Source of the DNA: Rheum nobile
Taxonomy: Eukaryota > Streptophyta > Magnoliopsida > Caryophyllales > Polygonaceae
Direction of reading: 5' to 3'
Assembly: GCA_027886185.1 (NCBI GenBank)
Contig: WOAB01000589.1
Span: 7,321,001-7,385,000, forward strand
Length of the DNA: 64,000 nucleotides
Shown here: positions 10,410 to 21,817 of the stretch, one piece after another
Layout: each line of letters starts with the position of its first letter
How positions within the stretch are numbered: the stretch's first letter is position 1
The notes under the pieces: model-generated
What the model saw: the letters and a program-made list of their open reading frames with translations, nothing else
What the model was told of the DNA's origin: nothing
The model's database searches: none
Position numbers and translations under genes: made by a program

Positions 10410-11529
10410 AATCCTCCAAAGATCTTAACTACACAATGGACCTAAGCTAGAAAGGATCTCTAAACTTGTTTTAAAGTCTAAACTTTCAAAAAGCAAAGCA
10501 CTCCTAATTGACAAGGCTCAAGGTCACTAGACTCAATGAAATAAACAAAAGAAAGCAAGCAACACATGTCACAAGGAACTTGATACACTCGAGCAATAAT
10601 TAAAGCAAGCAACGAGAGGAAGCTACTAAGTTCAATTGCCTTACAAATGTAGCGCTTGTGCAAAGTGAGGAAGAAAACTGAGGTAACTCACACGACTAGA
10701 TGCAACAACTTCTTTTGAATTTTGACAAATGATGAACCACTTTTCCTATGGCTTTCTCTCTTGTACTAGCCGAGTTTTTCTGGTTTCATCCACTTTTTTC
10801 TTGTCCAATTGCAATACTTTTTTTTTTATTTGATGAGGACGCTAAAATGTAGAATTTAGACTTTACAATGGTGAAAAAAACAAGTGCTCAAAGACAGCAT
10901 AGGAACCTTTCCCGTATCCTGGCGTTGGCATTTTAATTCAAGCTCGAATGGCATGCAAATTCCAAGGAACGTAGGCTGCTATGAGACACGACCAAAGACT
11001 CAAACAAACTGAATGACACGACCAACAATTTACTCAACAAATGGAGCAAATCCGGGGCTGCAATAACCTCAAAATCAGTCCACAACAACTCAATAACAAA
11101 TCCCTACAATTTAGGAACTAACAACCACTTCAAGATATCAATCTGCACGGCTGATTTGTTTTGGTTTCTCCGCCAGATCTGCAGCCTCTAACGTCAGGAA
11201 TTTCAAGGCTACAACGACACTAAACAGCAACAAAGACACAAGACTCAAACGGCCACAACCAAGACACAAACCGGGATGCAACTACACACAAATTATGGCT
11301 CAAGAGTAGGCAATTTTTTCTTTGGTTTTCTAAGGACTCTAAATCTGACTCTAACTGCCTAAATCAAGACACAATTAAGCTATGGAAAACAGCACAAAGA
11401 CGCAAGACAAAAGGCCAATGCAATCACCCAAGACGACAATCATCAACAACCAACCTAGGGCTTGACGTCTAGGCTTGCAAACTGAAAATTTATGAACTTT
11501 AAGCCAAGAATTCGAGCATTACCTTGCTA
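10410..11529 (-). other. 5' leader of element C
   Basis: About 1.1 kb lie between the primer-binding site and Gag with no convincing frame. This is the usual place for packaging signals. Nothing else was recognised. Confidence 0.6.
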
Positions 11530-11541
11530 GCTCTGATACCA
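11530..11541 (-). promoter_or_regulatory. Primer-binding site of element C (initiator Met tRNA)
   Basis: The - strand reads TGGTATCAGAGC, the standard plant PBS for initiator Met tRNA. It lies two bases from the 5' LTR edge and marks where minus-strand DNA synthesis would start. Confidence 0.92.
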
Positions 11542-11543
11542 CA

Positions 11544-12388
11544 TGATGTAGGCTAGGATCAAGGTTGGACTCAGTGCAATGCAGGCTCGTAGTCGTCTCC
11601 AAACGCAAGGGCTCACAACACCCAGATTCTAGAATTCTGGCCTGACTTCCACGGGGTCGTTCTCTCGGCTCCGACCTCCAAATTGGGTGATTTCAAAACG
11701 AGGAGATAGATATGGAAGTCTAGTTTAATCCCTCCAAATTTGAGAATTAAAGGACGAAGGAATCAATAGTTATGTTGGTTTTTCTGAGGCGTTGCAACGA
11801 GTTCCATGAATGAATTCCGCGAGATGAGTTGTTTGGATAGGGTTCGTGAAGGGAAGATGGATGGTGATGGATATTCTCCCTCATTGGCTAGATGTGACTC
11901 ACCAATCAAGAAGAAGAGATAGTCGACCCCTAGAGATACTACACACTCAAGGGAATCAACAAGAATGGCTTTGATATGACTCACAAAGCAAGATCCTTGA
12001 TGTTACTCACAAGGAAGAGATGAAGAGAGAGAGAGAGAGAGAGCTTTTCTGATGAACCAGCAACTGTTTTGATCTCCAAATGAACGTGTCTTCTAATATG
12101 CCTCACATCAGCCTTTTATATGGCAAGGCAATTAGAGGAAAATAAAACACAAGAAAAGAAAATCCAAGAAAAAAATTACAAGACATGGCCGGCGGCCCAT
12201 TAGTCTTTCCTAGGCTTAAAAGAAGCTTAACATAAGTCTAAAAATATAATGAAATAAAATCAACTTGAAGCAACATAATTCACGCGCTCAGACGCGCCAC
12301 CTTAAGGTTGATTACTTCATTATCTTGATGTTGGTTAACGGAGATATCTAGGCTTGCTTGGCTCATTTGATGGGACATGGTCACATCA
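11544..12388 (-). repeat. 5' LTR of element C
   Basis: It is 845 bases long with TGATGT...ACATCA inverted ends, and it matches 7112-7927. A GA run is longer here than in the partner (around 12025-12045). The outer end forms the present stop codon of the lipase. Confidence 0.9.
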
Positions 12389-13543
12389 AACTCGATGAGT
12401 GGAGTTGAAAGAATCGGATAATGTCATTGTAAACAAGAGTGTTGGCATTGATCCCCATGATGAAATCTGCGTGAGCATAGTCCTTTATAAAGCGAATGGC
12501 GAGCTTGTCGAGGTCGTGCAACTTGAGAAGATCTAGCAAGGTTCGGACATCCAGCATATCGGACAGGGCGTCCTTGCCTCCGTAGCTAAGGAACAGAGGT
12601 ATGTCATGTGGTATCTTCGATAGGCGGCCGTACGTCCCCGTAATGTTGCAGGTTGTAATCCGGCCTCGCGTAGTTGTACTTGGCCAGCACTCCATCTCGA
12701 ACAGCTGATTCACTCAACATCGTTAGTTAGACGATCGATTTCACTTGACTAGTCTAAGACATGTACACATTAATTAAGAAACCGACTTTGTGCCAGATGC
12801 ACCATGTTCTTGACGGAGGTGGATTGAGGCTCCTTCTGTAGGAAGAGATCCACCGTCGAGGAGTTCAGGCAGCAGTTTTTGCCTTGAATATATGAATCCG
12901 TTGAGAAAGAGATCGAATTAGGATCGTATCTTGAAGGAGTAATTAATTGCGCGCGTGTGAGCTGATCGAATACCTGTTATAGCGCTTAAGATGTCGTAGC
13001 AGTCAACACCCGGAGAACGACATAGCTGCTTCACGAACCCTGTCACTTGTGCCCTACACGACATCGATCTCGTATCAAGCTAAGCTTAGGACTTAGCTAT
13101 CATTGAGCTTTACATGTATCATAAATTAACATCTTCATTTGCATTTCTCTGTTCATACCACAGATGACATCATGCGCATGCGCGCGCCTTTGAATTGTAT
13201 ATCACAATTTTGTAAGAATCGGTCGATATAAGATTGAATTTCTAATCATTTCATCGGTGAGTCAATGAATCAAGATATTTTCTATTCTAATTTGAAAACT
13301 AATTAGTCAATCATGTCTTAGTTAAATATAACCTATCTGATTAAAAACACTATTATATAGACATGGTTGGTTGCTCATCTTCATGTCAATTGATTTCAAG
13401 AATAAAACGCATTGGACTTATCGTGTTGCAGACAGATTGACATGTTCTCGAGTTTATCGGCCATCAGACTTTATTATACTTGCCTTATATTATTAATGAC
13501 TTGGAATCATATGAGGACGTACGATGATTAGGGTGAATAATAA

Positions 13544-14239
13544 GGAGCAATGAGTATCACAAATCTAGGAAAGAGAGAGTTGGGATTAAAAGATATCGAG
13601 TCACAAAATTGTAAATATGACAAATTTTATTTTTTAGGGTAATTATTTTTATATATATTTTTTGAAAAGAACATTATTTTTTTAAATAAAAACCCCAAGT
13701 TTTTTTCCGAATGTTTTCTTCCTAATGTTTTAAGTACTATGCAACTTATCTTTTTAATCATGTACTTTAACATACTAACACATGTACTTTTTTACATACT
13801 AACACATGTACCTAAGAATAATAACATATGCACTTTAGCATAATAAACATACAGTACTAGTTAAAATGTGCACTAATATACATGTAAAACATACACATTT
13901 ACATATTGAACATGCACTTTAACATACTTAAGATGCATTTTTTATACCTTATGTGAATATTTAAAATATATTTATATTTTTTAAGTGTGCTTATACTAAA
14001 TTCACTTGGGATTCTTATATATGCACTTTAATATAAATTTATAGGCTTTTGAAACACATACACAAAATTATTTCTAAAAACAATCCAGCACAAAACTTTC
14101 TAAAAAAATATAAAAATTATTTGAAACAAATATAAAAAAGAATTAAAAATTAAAAATTCACTATATTTACAATTTTGTCACTCTCTTTCTTTTAATTTTA
14201 GTTTTGCATCTCCTTTGATCCAGTAGTTAGTATTGCTCC
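13544..14239. mobile_element. MITE-like element with imperfect ~75-bp inverted ends
   Basis: The left end (GGAGCAAT at 13544, then ...GTCACAAAATTGTAAATA near 13590-13612) is repeated in reverse at 14155-14239 with gaps. The interior is AT-rich with loosely repeated ACATGTACTTT motifs (13745-13930) and no frame. It lies in the large intron between lipase exons 6 and 7. No clear target duplication was found, so the superfamily is open. Confidence 0.45.
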
Positions 14240-14639
14240 TCACTATGTATCCTAAGCTTATTACGCATGTGAACCCAACTATATGATTAATATGTATATG
14301 ATTTTAAATTTGTAAGTTTGTATAGATATAATATTGTTGTTATTTGTGTAGGATCGTAAGATTTCTTTGTAAAAGCGTTGGAATCGTATGCAAAAGTGGA
14401 ATCGAATACAAGATTCTACAAATCTTATTTTGATCAATAAACTCCTACCTCTAATAAGATATTGACTAGAGCAGTGGAATATGTACTTGTATTATAATCT
14501 CTATATGAGTAATAATATGTTATTTTGTGTCGAGGCTTCATTCGTAGATACTAAATTAATTGTGCAGTTTCGTGATATTTATAAGGAACAAATTCTGTTG
14601 TTGACCACTTAGCTTGTGTTTTTCTTTTTGCTTTCTTCT

Positions 14640-14742
14640 AAAATTAGAGGTCGGGTTATCCTGTATGATTACTACTTAACTCTTTTTCCATTATTAATAA
14701 AAGCTCGAAAAGTATTGCCTCCTCTTCTTATCAAAAAAAAAA
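14640..14742 (+). mobile_element. Possible LINE 3' tail in lipase intron 6
   Basis: The stretch ends CTTCTTATCAAAAAAAAAAAG, the style of ending seen on the LINE near 63620. It is a very short 5'-truncated remnant; orientation is inferred from the A-run only. Confidence 0.3.
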
Positions 14743-16949
14743 AGAATGGTAATGGTGACAAGAAACTTACTTACCCTTTGGGGTTGAATTCAGCGACGCC
14801 AGCTAGTGAAATCACCTGCGGAGAGAGAAAGGGGATCGGATCAAAGTAAAAGAGGGAAGATGAGAAAGTGGGGCGGCATACGTTGGTGGGTTCTCGCTAT
14901 TGCTATTGGGCATTGGCCCATTCCTGAATCATGGGTCTCGTTTATCAAAACTTGCATATACTTTGTTCAACCACACTTTAGAAACGCGTGGAGCCACATC
15001 CAATGATCATTGCAAAACATAAGAAATCATCACACTTTGCATAATGGTGGTTCAGTGGATACATAGTCGTAGTTTCAAAACTCTTAACTACTCCCCTTGA
15101 ATGTGATTTCAGTGGTACGTTAAGATTATATTATTCTCCATTCTTTTATATTTTCTGGTTATTTATAAGATTTAACTTTGTGGAATAGAGTTTTTAAATC
15201 TCTCAAAACATCTTTATTAATTATTTTACTTACAATACTCTTCATTCATAAAAATATATATTAATTATTCGATTCTATGCTCAATCAATACAAGCTAGGC
15301 ACACTAAATAGAAAATAAAGAAGAAAAGAGTACGCGACAGGGCTGAGCAGTGCTACCGATCTCACCCTATTCACCACCCTCCCGCCGGCCAGTATCATCA
15401 ACGTTCCCTGCCAATTTCACCCTTAATTACCACTTTCATTAACCTTATATATCACTCTATTTATAGATTATAGTTCTTCGATCTTAACTAACTAATTAAT
15501 ATTAGAGTGTGACAAGTCTTACAATTTGAGATTAATAAGATGGATAGGAAAATAGGTAGGTAGAGACTGACCAAGGAGTGGCCGACGTAGTGGATGTTGT
15601 GGGGTGTGTGAGAGTAGACGAACTCGAATGTAGCGGGTAGATCGTAGGCGGCTAGCTCATCCCAAGACCAGTTCCAGTACTCCTGCGCTGTTCACTTCAA
15701 TCAGTACGTACTACTACGTAGACATTAATTAAGACATGCATTGAAATTAGTGATCGAGCGTGCGTACGTACTCTGGAGTGGGGGTCAAGAGTGAGATGGT
15801 TGCGGCTGAACCTGGTGCCCCGGGTGTTGGCAATCCAAACGTCGAATCCTTTGTCCGCCAATATCAACGGCAGATTCTCTCCTGCCCCATTCACAAACCA
15901 TGTCGATCCATCCTGTCGTGCGAATACAAATAGAATTTCATTCTTTTCCTTTTGAGGAAGAAATGTGTCTTTTCAATGCCCTGAATTGTGGAGTAGTTTG
16001 ATACTATAAATAAGGATTAAAATGCTTCTTTGTCAGGTTTCAAAAGGCCTTAAATTAGTCTTTATTGAAGTTTCAAACTCTGGTAATAGCTAGCTAGAGA
16101 AGAGCCATGGCTTCGTGGTTAAATGGTCATATATATACTTCACTGGATTAGTGCTTCTACAGTGGAGTACGTACGTATATACGTTACACAAATACCAAAG
16201 AATGGCTCAAGTCGATCTAAAACGAGGGGACTATCGGAATTCACAACAGCAACTCACACTTAATTTTATGACTCTACTGACTAGTGACTAGTGAGTACTG
16301 AATGCATGATACGATTACGGAGTATATATTATATTATTATCGATCTTCTCGTGATTCCTCAACAGGGGATAACGGATCGAGTACTGGAGTAGACTGAGTA
16401 GTATATACTAATAATTAATATTGGAGCAATTTGTCTACGTCACTCTAGCTAGCTATTTGGTTTTTGGGTATGTACGTATACGGCAACAGTGCACGTACAG
16501 GACGATGGAATCCCCAACAACCTCATCAGTACTGTAAATTCACATATATTAGCAGCCTACCCTAGCTGTTTATATTACCAAATTTCATAAGTAAGTAATT
16601 AATGAATGAATGCGTAGCTTACCACAAGCACTCCATGTTGAATAATGACAGGTTGCGTGTTGAAGGCTGCCCCAGTTGATATCCTCTGAATCCCCAATAT
16701 GTATCCGTCTTCCGTACTCACCTAACGCCCCACCCCAAATTCATCAAAATTGCATTACGTACAATTTAATAGATTATAAATAACTCTTACTTGGAACTCC
16801 TCGCATTTGTATCCGAATGGAATCACAGAAACCGCACACAAGCCCAAGCCCCCCGCGGGCGTGATGGGTCGGGCAGGAGCAAGCGGCAGAATCAGGGCCG
16901 CGGCCAGGAGCAAGGAGGCCGTGTAGCCGGTGTAGGGAAGGGGGGAAGC

Positions 16950-16954
16950 CATAT
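16950..16954. repeat. Target-site duplication of element D (CATAT), left copy
   Basis: CATAT here and at 25351-25355 flank the two LTRs exactly. On the - strand it reads ATATG and contains the lipase start codon. Confidence 0.92.
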
Positions 16955-17864
16955 TGTAGGATCTGTGCGTTAGAAACAAGGGAACTGAGACACTAAGGTG
17001 TTCAGTTCCTATAGACAGCGGAAAAACAAATAAGCAAGTTATCAAGACAAATTACTTAAGGTGAAAACCTTTGATAACCAACTAGTTATCTAGGATAAAA
17101 ACCACCCCTCTTGCGAGGATTCAAAAGTCTACTTGTATATTAATTGTGATTACAACTTCCGAACTTTAAGCGTTTCAGTCTAACTCACTTCAGACTAAAC
17201 CTAGTTCCCTAGCCAATCACAATTCAACACACAATAGACTTACTTCGACTCAAGCACTTTCTTCTTCTTCTTCTTCTTCTTCTTCTTCTTCTTCTTCTTC
17301 TTCTTCTTCTTCTTCTTCTTCTTCTTCTTCTTCTTCTTCTTCTTCTTCTTTTTCTTCTTTCTGATGCACTCTAAATCTCGTGAAAATGCATAACCTAAAA
17401 GTACCAGCATCATCACGTATTTATACAACTTGTTTGTCAAGGAAAGATCTCGGATGTGATATTCCTTGAACGAACAAATTCCATAAATCAGTGATGAGAT
17501 ATTTTATCTCTTTCCTCAAATAAGATATAAAATATCCTCTCACCCTAATCCTAATTTACATAATCATATAAAGATACTCTATATGTAAACCGGCTAAAGA
17601 TCTTCAGTTGTTAGCTTCCGGATTTGGTGAGAAAATCTTCTTCAAAGATTCTGTTGCTAGCGCTGGGAATACACAGACGCGGTTCCCATCCAATTCCCTC
17701 GATCTTGATCTTCGCTCACAATGGACTTGTTTCCCTTATCTTTTCAACTGTGGATAAGACACTAGAGTAGACAATTAAGTTCAAGTGTTTGTCATCGTCA
17801 AAACAAGAGAAACAGAGGAAGAGAACTTCATGGGAACTGAAGTTCCAAAAGTTCCATTCCAACA
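16955..17864 (-). repeat. 3' LTR of element D, directly upstream of the lipase ATG
   Basis: It runs TGTTGGAATGG...CCTACA on the - strand and ends three bases from the lipase ATG. As the 3' LTR it is oriented to drive transcription into the lipase. It is 52 bases longer than its partner, mainly because of the CTT expansion. Confidence 0.92.
17261..17361. repeat. (CTT)n microsatellite inside the 3' LTR of element D
   Basis: About 30 CTT units occupy this part of the LTR. The partner LTR has only about eight units at 24808-24848, plus a short spacer (TACTCGAACA) absent here. The poly-lysine frame at 17240-17440 is only a reading of this repeat. Confidence 0.95.
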
Positions 17865-17865
17865 A

Positions 17866-18078
17866 TTTCCCCATTTTTGATGATGACAAACAATTACCAA
17901 TATTTAAGCATATAACCAATAGGCAACGTAGGAGACAAATTATGGAAGCAAAGATACTGAGGAGATTGCTTCATAGTTCTCCCTTAATTTTTGAACACAG
18001 TATTTAGTTCCCCCTTAGAAGGACACCAGTCCTATTGGTTCCAAGATTCCAAAGACTATTCCCCCTTTTGACATCATC
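17866..18078 (-). promoter_or_regulatory. Polypurine tracts of element D (terminal plus extra copies)
   Basis: Directly inside the LTR the - strand reads AAAAATGGGGAAAT, next to a TCATCATC-type motif (17866-17888). A second copy with AAAAGGGGG and a similar GATGATGTC neighbour lies at 18059-18078. CTAAGGGGG occurs at about 18008-18018 and again near 18861-18872. Multiple conserved tracts upstream of the 3' LTR are a known Sirevirus feature. Confidence 0.65.
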
Positions 18079-18313
18079 GAAAAGATAGATTAGTTTCAAA
18101 TGGTAACCCAGAGAGAAACAAGTTCAAAGCAAATGGCAAGTCACAACTAAGCAAACAGAGATTCATTAATTATAACAAAAGATGAACAGACCAACTAGCA
18201 AACACACAAAGAGCAAACAAACAAGATTACGAAGAGATGGAAACCAACAAAGCAGGACAGCTAGTGTGCAGGGGAGTTCCTAGGGAGAATAAGCCAGAAA
18301 CATCATGGGGAAT

Positions 18314-18733
18314 TCAAGAGGAACTGGGAGGCAACTTGGCAATCAATACAGTCGCAAGAGAGTTGAAGGCAGCATACAGTTCCTTCACAGTAGCGGTGAG
18401 TTCCTTAAGCTCAGTAGAGATGGCAGCAGTGACAATGGAGAGAACGAAGGACTCATGCTCAGATTGTTCAGGAGCAGCACGGGTCCTCTTAGTCTTAACC
18501 ACTTTTTCCTCATTAACCCTGAGAAGGTTGATGTAAGCCAAATTCATATCGTGCTTATACATCGTCTCAGAGGAGGACTCCGGGTACTCACCAAGAGTTG
18601 TCAGCAGGGCTTTGATGATTGCGGGGTAAGGCAGAGAGTGCGAGGGATGAGAGTGGCAAGCTAGCACATGAAGAATAATGATCCAGCAGCTCAGTTCCCT
18701 TTTTTTTTTTACAAGGCAACGGATCAGAATCAC
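18314..18733 (-). CDS. Sirevirus 3' region ORF, env-like/"plant transposon protein" remnant
   Basis: A 139-residue frame lies between RNase H and the 3' LTR, where Sireviruses may carry an env-like gene. It has a hydrophobic first third, a H-S-L-P-Y-P-A-I-I segment resembling the conserved part of plant env-like/transposon proteins, a basic K-T-K-R-T-R patch, and a C-terminal heptad-like stretch (about residues 92-132). It is shorter than usual env-like genes, and the rest of 17889-19346 has no continuous frame. The assignment rests on position and a short motif. Confidence 0.4.
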   Translation of the reverse strand: MILIRCLVKKKRELSCWIIILHVLACHSHPSHSLPYPAIIKALLTTLGEYPESSSETMYKHDMNLAYINLLRVNEEKVVKTKRTRAAPEQSEHESFVLSIVTAAISTELKELTATVKELYAAFNSLATVLIAKLPPSSS

Positions 18734-19346
18734 ATCACATTCTCAACGTTCACAATCGGACAGAATTTGCAGGGACTCATCAAGATTATCTCTGAACACC
18801 GTGAAGGAAGGGGACACAATATCCAAGACGGCGGCGGATAGAGCACACAAGCAGCGACCTTTTCAGTTCCCCCTTAGTTCCTTAGAAGTACCTGGCTAGG
18901 GAAGGCTTTGGATGCATATGTGTAGTGGGTATTCAAATCATGAAAAGTACACATCCAAAAGCATATAAATATCAGGAAGGCAATTTTGACGCTAAACTAG
19001 TAAGTTCCCAGTTGTGGACTAATCAGAAAAAGGTTCATAGGGAACTACTAGGGAAGCCAGGTTAGGGACAACTTATAATCAATCATCCTTTCGGCTTATA
19101 ATGTGGGTTTAGAGATCAAATTGATTATATATTGTTGAAAGAAATGCAATCAAGATATTCACACAACGCATGAAGGCGAGAAGAATGTCCAACTAATATC
19201 ATAACAATAAACACATGAAGGCAGAGATGGACAAGAAAAGCTGTAAACACAGTTCCCAACTAGTTACCAAGTAAACTAATAAATCACATAACTAGTCAAG
19301 ACCAGGGAAATAGTCAAGGGAACTCAGAACCTCTAATTAATGGTAA

Positions 19347-21287
19347 TCATGCCGAGAAGGAGTCTGAAGTACTCATATGGTTTTCGATTAAGGGCTTTTG
19401 TGAATATATCAGCAATTTGTTCCTCAGTACGACAATGTTCCATAATAATGATCCCTTTTCCACATTATCTCTCAAAAAGTGGTGCCGTATGTCAATATGC
19501 TTAGACTTGGAATGAAAGACAAGATTCTTAGATATGCTAATGGCACTAGTATTATCACAAAGAATTTTGAGAGGGCCATAGGATTTACCAAAGTCCGCGA
19601 GTTGTTGTTTGAGCCAGAGGATTTGAGCACAGCAAGCAGCATCAACAATGTATTCAGACTCGGTTGTGGAAAGAGAGATGGAGGTTTGCTTCTTAGAACC
19701 CCAGGAGACTAGACAAGGGCCAAGGAACTGAGCCATTCCAGATGTGCTTTTCCTATTTTGAAGGAAGCCAGCATAGTCAGCGTCGGTGTAGGAGATGAGC
19801 TCGAAGTCGCAATGTTTGGGGTACCAAAGACAGAGATTGTCAGTTCCCTTCAGATAGCGAAGAATTCTTTTCACAGCAGCCATGTGTTTGGTGCGAGGAT
19901 CAGCCTGAAAGCGAGCACAAAGACACACAGAATACATAATATCTGGCCGACTTGCGGTGAGATAGAGAAGGGAACCTATCATTTGCCGATATAGGGATTG
20001 ATCAGCCTTGGGGTCAGAATCTTCCAGCGTGAGCTTGGTTGATGGGGAAATGTGAGTTGCAAAGGGTTTGCAAGTGTCCATCTCGAATTTCCTTAGAAGT
20101 TCCTTCACATACTTCTGTTGATGGATCTGAGTTCCCTCGGAAAGCTGATTAACCTGAAGACCTAGGAAGAAGGTCAGTTCCCCAATCATGCTCATCTCGA
20201 ATTCACTGCTCATTAGGTTCTTGAACTTTTCTACAAGAAAGAGGTTAGTGGATCCAAAAATAATATCATCGACATATACTTGAACAACCAAGATATCATC
20301 CTTGACTTCCAGTAGGAACAAAGTTTTATCAATCAAACCTCTTCTGTATCCATTGGATAATAGGAACTGAGCAAGGCGATCATACCATGCTCGCGGAGCC
20401 TGCTTTAGCCCATAGAGAGCTTTGTTGAGGAAGTAGACGTAGTCAGGATGGTCTCTATCCTCAAACCCAGGGGGCTGATTTACATACACTTCCTCTTGAA
20501 GAATGTCGTTGAGGAAGGCAGTTTTGACATCCATTTGGAAGAGCTTGAAGCCTTTGTGAGCAGCATAGGCAATCATTAAGCGGATAGCCTCCATCCGAGC
20601 AATAGGGGCAAACGTCTCATCGTAGTCAATGCCCTCTTGCTGATTATACCCTTGAGCAACAAGACGAGCTTTGTTCCTTGTGACAATACCTGAGTCATCA
20701 AGCTTGTTGCGAAAGATCCACTTAGTTCCTATGATAGTCTTGTTGGGAGGACAAGGAACTAAGCGCCAAACTTTGTTCCGATCAAATTGATGAAGTTCCT
20801 CTTGCATAGCATTAATCCAGTCTGGGTCGGTGAGAGCTTCTTTGTAGTTCTTGGGCTCGACTAGGGAGAGGAAAGCATTGAAAGCACATAAGTTCTTCAG
20901 ATAGGAATGAGTGGTAGTGGTTGGTTTGTGATAAGGCGTGAAGATGAGGTCCACGGGATGAGAGCCTTTGTACTTGTAGTTGGGAACATGAATTGAATCA
21001 TCGGCCGTGGGAGGAAGAGAACCATCAGTGATCACGACAGGAGGATCACCAGAGTTCTCTTCAGAAATTTCCTCTGAGTTCTCGTCAGATTGAGCAGTTG
21101 AGTTTCCATCTGCAGTACCTTCTGAGTTCCCTGCAGTATCAGAAGCAGGAGTTCCTAAGTCGGGGGAATCCTTACCAGAATGGGAATCAAGATGATGAGA
21201 CGAAGTAGCTGGAGATGACAACTCAGTAGATTCATGAGCATCCCCAGCAGATTCACCAGACATATTGAGAGAGAATTCAGGGACCAA
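19347..21287 (-). pseudogene. Copia RT-RNase H of element D, frameshifted C-terminus
   Basis: The 646-residue frame begins with an acidic Ser/Glu-rich linker (about residues 1-100), then the copia RT domain: D-P-D-W-I-N-A-M, W-I-F-R-N-K, Q-M-D-V-K-T-A-F-L-N, Y-G-L-K-Q-A-P-R-A-W, and the catalytic Y-V-D-D near residue 337. RNase H follows with Y-T-D-A-D-Y, S-T-T-E-S-E-Y and L-C-D-N-T-S-A. After L-R-D-N-V-E-K-G (near 19455) the frame shifts and the last 40 residues are not copia sequence. RT looks otherwise complete. The upstream integrase joins it through a stop near 21338. Confidence 0.88.
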
Positions 21288-21338
21288 GGGACCAACTTCA
21301 TCAGAATCATCATCAGCGATGTGAGTGCTAGCGGGTAC

Positions 21339-21817
21339 CTATTTCATGTTAGAAAAAGCAGATTCATTGAAAACCACATGAACACTTTCCTCAATCTTTT
21401 GTGTACGAAGGTTGTACACTTTGTAAGCCTTGTTGTTGCTGACATAGCCAAGAAATATCCCTTCATCACTTCTGGGATCAAATTTCCCAATAGGATCTTT
21501 GCCATTATTGTGCACAAAGCATTTGCACCCGAAGACCCGAAGATGGGAAATGTTGGGAACTCTGCCTTTGAGGAGCTCATAGGAAGTTTTCTCAGTCATA
21601 GGGCGAAGCATTGCACGATTCAGAATGTAGCAAGCGGTGTTGACAGCCTCAGCCCAAAACCGATGATGAAGACCTGCGGAGAGAAGCATAGTACGAGACA
21701 TGTCCTCCAAGGTTCTGTTTTTCCGTTCGATAACTCCATTTTGCTGAGGAGTGCGAGGAGCAGAGAAATTGTGAGAGATTCCCTTGTCCCTGTTTCCCCC
21801 TTACACAGTCTGAGCAA
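21339..21817 (-). pseudogene. Integrase C-terminal half of element D
   Basis: Starting near 21780, the sequence holds the T-P-Q-Q-N-G-V-I-E-R-K-N block with the third catalytic residue (Glu), then the copia integrase C-terminus (L-R-V-F-G-C-K-C-F-V, G-I-F-L-G-Y). The two catalytic Asp boxes are absent. Upstream, the zinc-binding part stops at C-S-D-C-V-R-G-K-Q near 21795, so roughly 110-120 residues of the core were deleted. The first in-frame ATG (21710) is internal. Confidence 0.8.

Larger units (their letters stand above)
7112..12388 (-). mobile_element. Ty3/gypsy element C, RT-less, flanking the lipase gene
   Basis: The LTRs are at 7112-7927 (3' LTR on this strand) and 11544-12388 (5' LTR). 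The primer-binding site is at 11530-11541 and the purine tract at 7928-7940. Between them lie Gag, protease and a shrunken integrase remnant. Reverse transcriptase and RNase H are missing, so the copy could move only with borrowed enzymes. Its 5' LTR abuts the last codons of the lipase gene. The other edge is damaged by copia B, so no target-site duplication can be shown. Confidence 0.88.
12381..16952 (-). pseudogene. Triacylglycerol lipase 2-like gene, probably inactivated
   Basis: Nine spliced segments are recognisable on the - strand: 16791-16952, 16623-16721, 15772-15912, 15572-15682, about 15329-15407, 14775-14815, 12974-13053, 12787-12882 and 12381-12704. All but the end of segment 5 have GT-AG borders in matching phase. 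The product would be a secreted or lumenal alpha/beta-hydrolase of the plant acid-lipase family. It starts with a hydrophobic signal-like stretch, and the substrate would be acylglycerols or lipid esters. The nucleophile elbow G-H-S-L-G spans exons 4 and 5. The acid (G-G-K-D-A-L-S-D) and the His (D-Y-A-H-A-D-F) lie in exon 9. Two lesions argue against function: exon 5 loses homology after S-P-V-A-Y, with roughly 20 residues and its donor missing, and exon 9 shifts frame near 12622-12627. The stop comes from element C. Sequencing error could explain the frameshift but not the exon 5 loss. Confidence 0.85.

Noticed and set aside
13745..13930. ACATGTACTTT-like repeats as a CRISPR or satellite array
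   Set aside because: Units vary in length and spacing, with no uniform spacers; they fit an AT-rich MITE core.
17240..17440. 66-residue poly-lysine open frame on the - strand
   Set aside because: It is only a reading of the CTT microsatellite within the LTR of element D.
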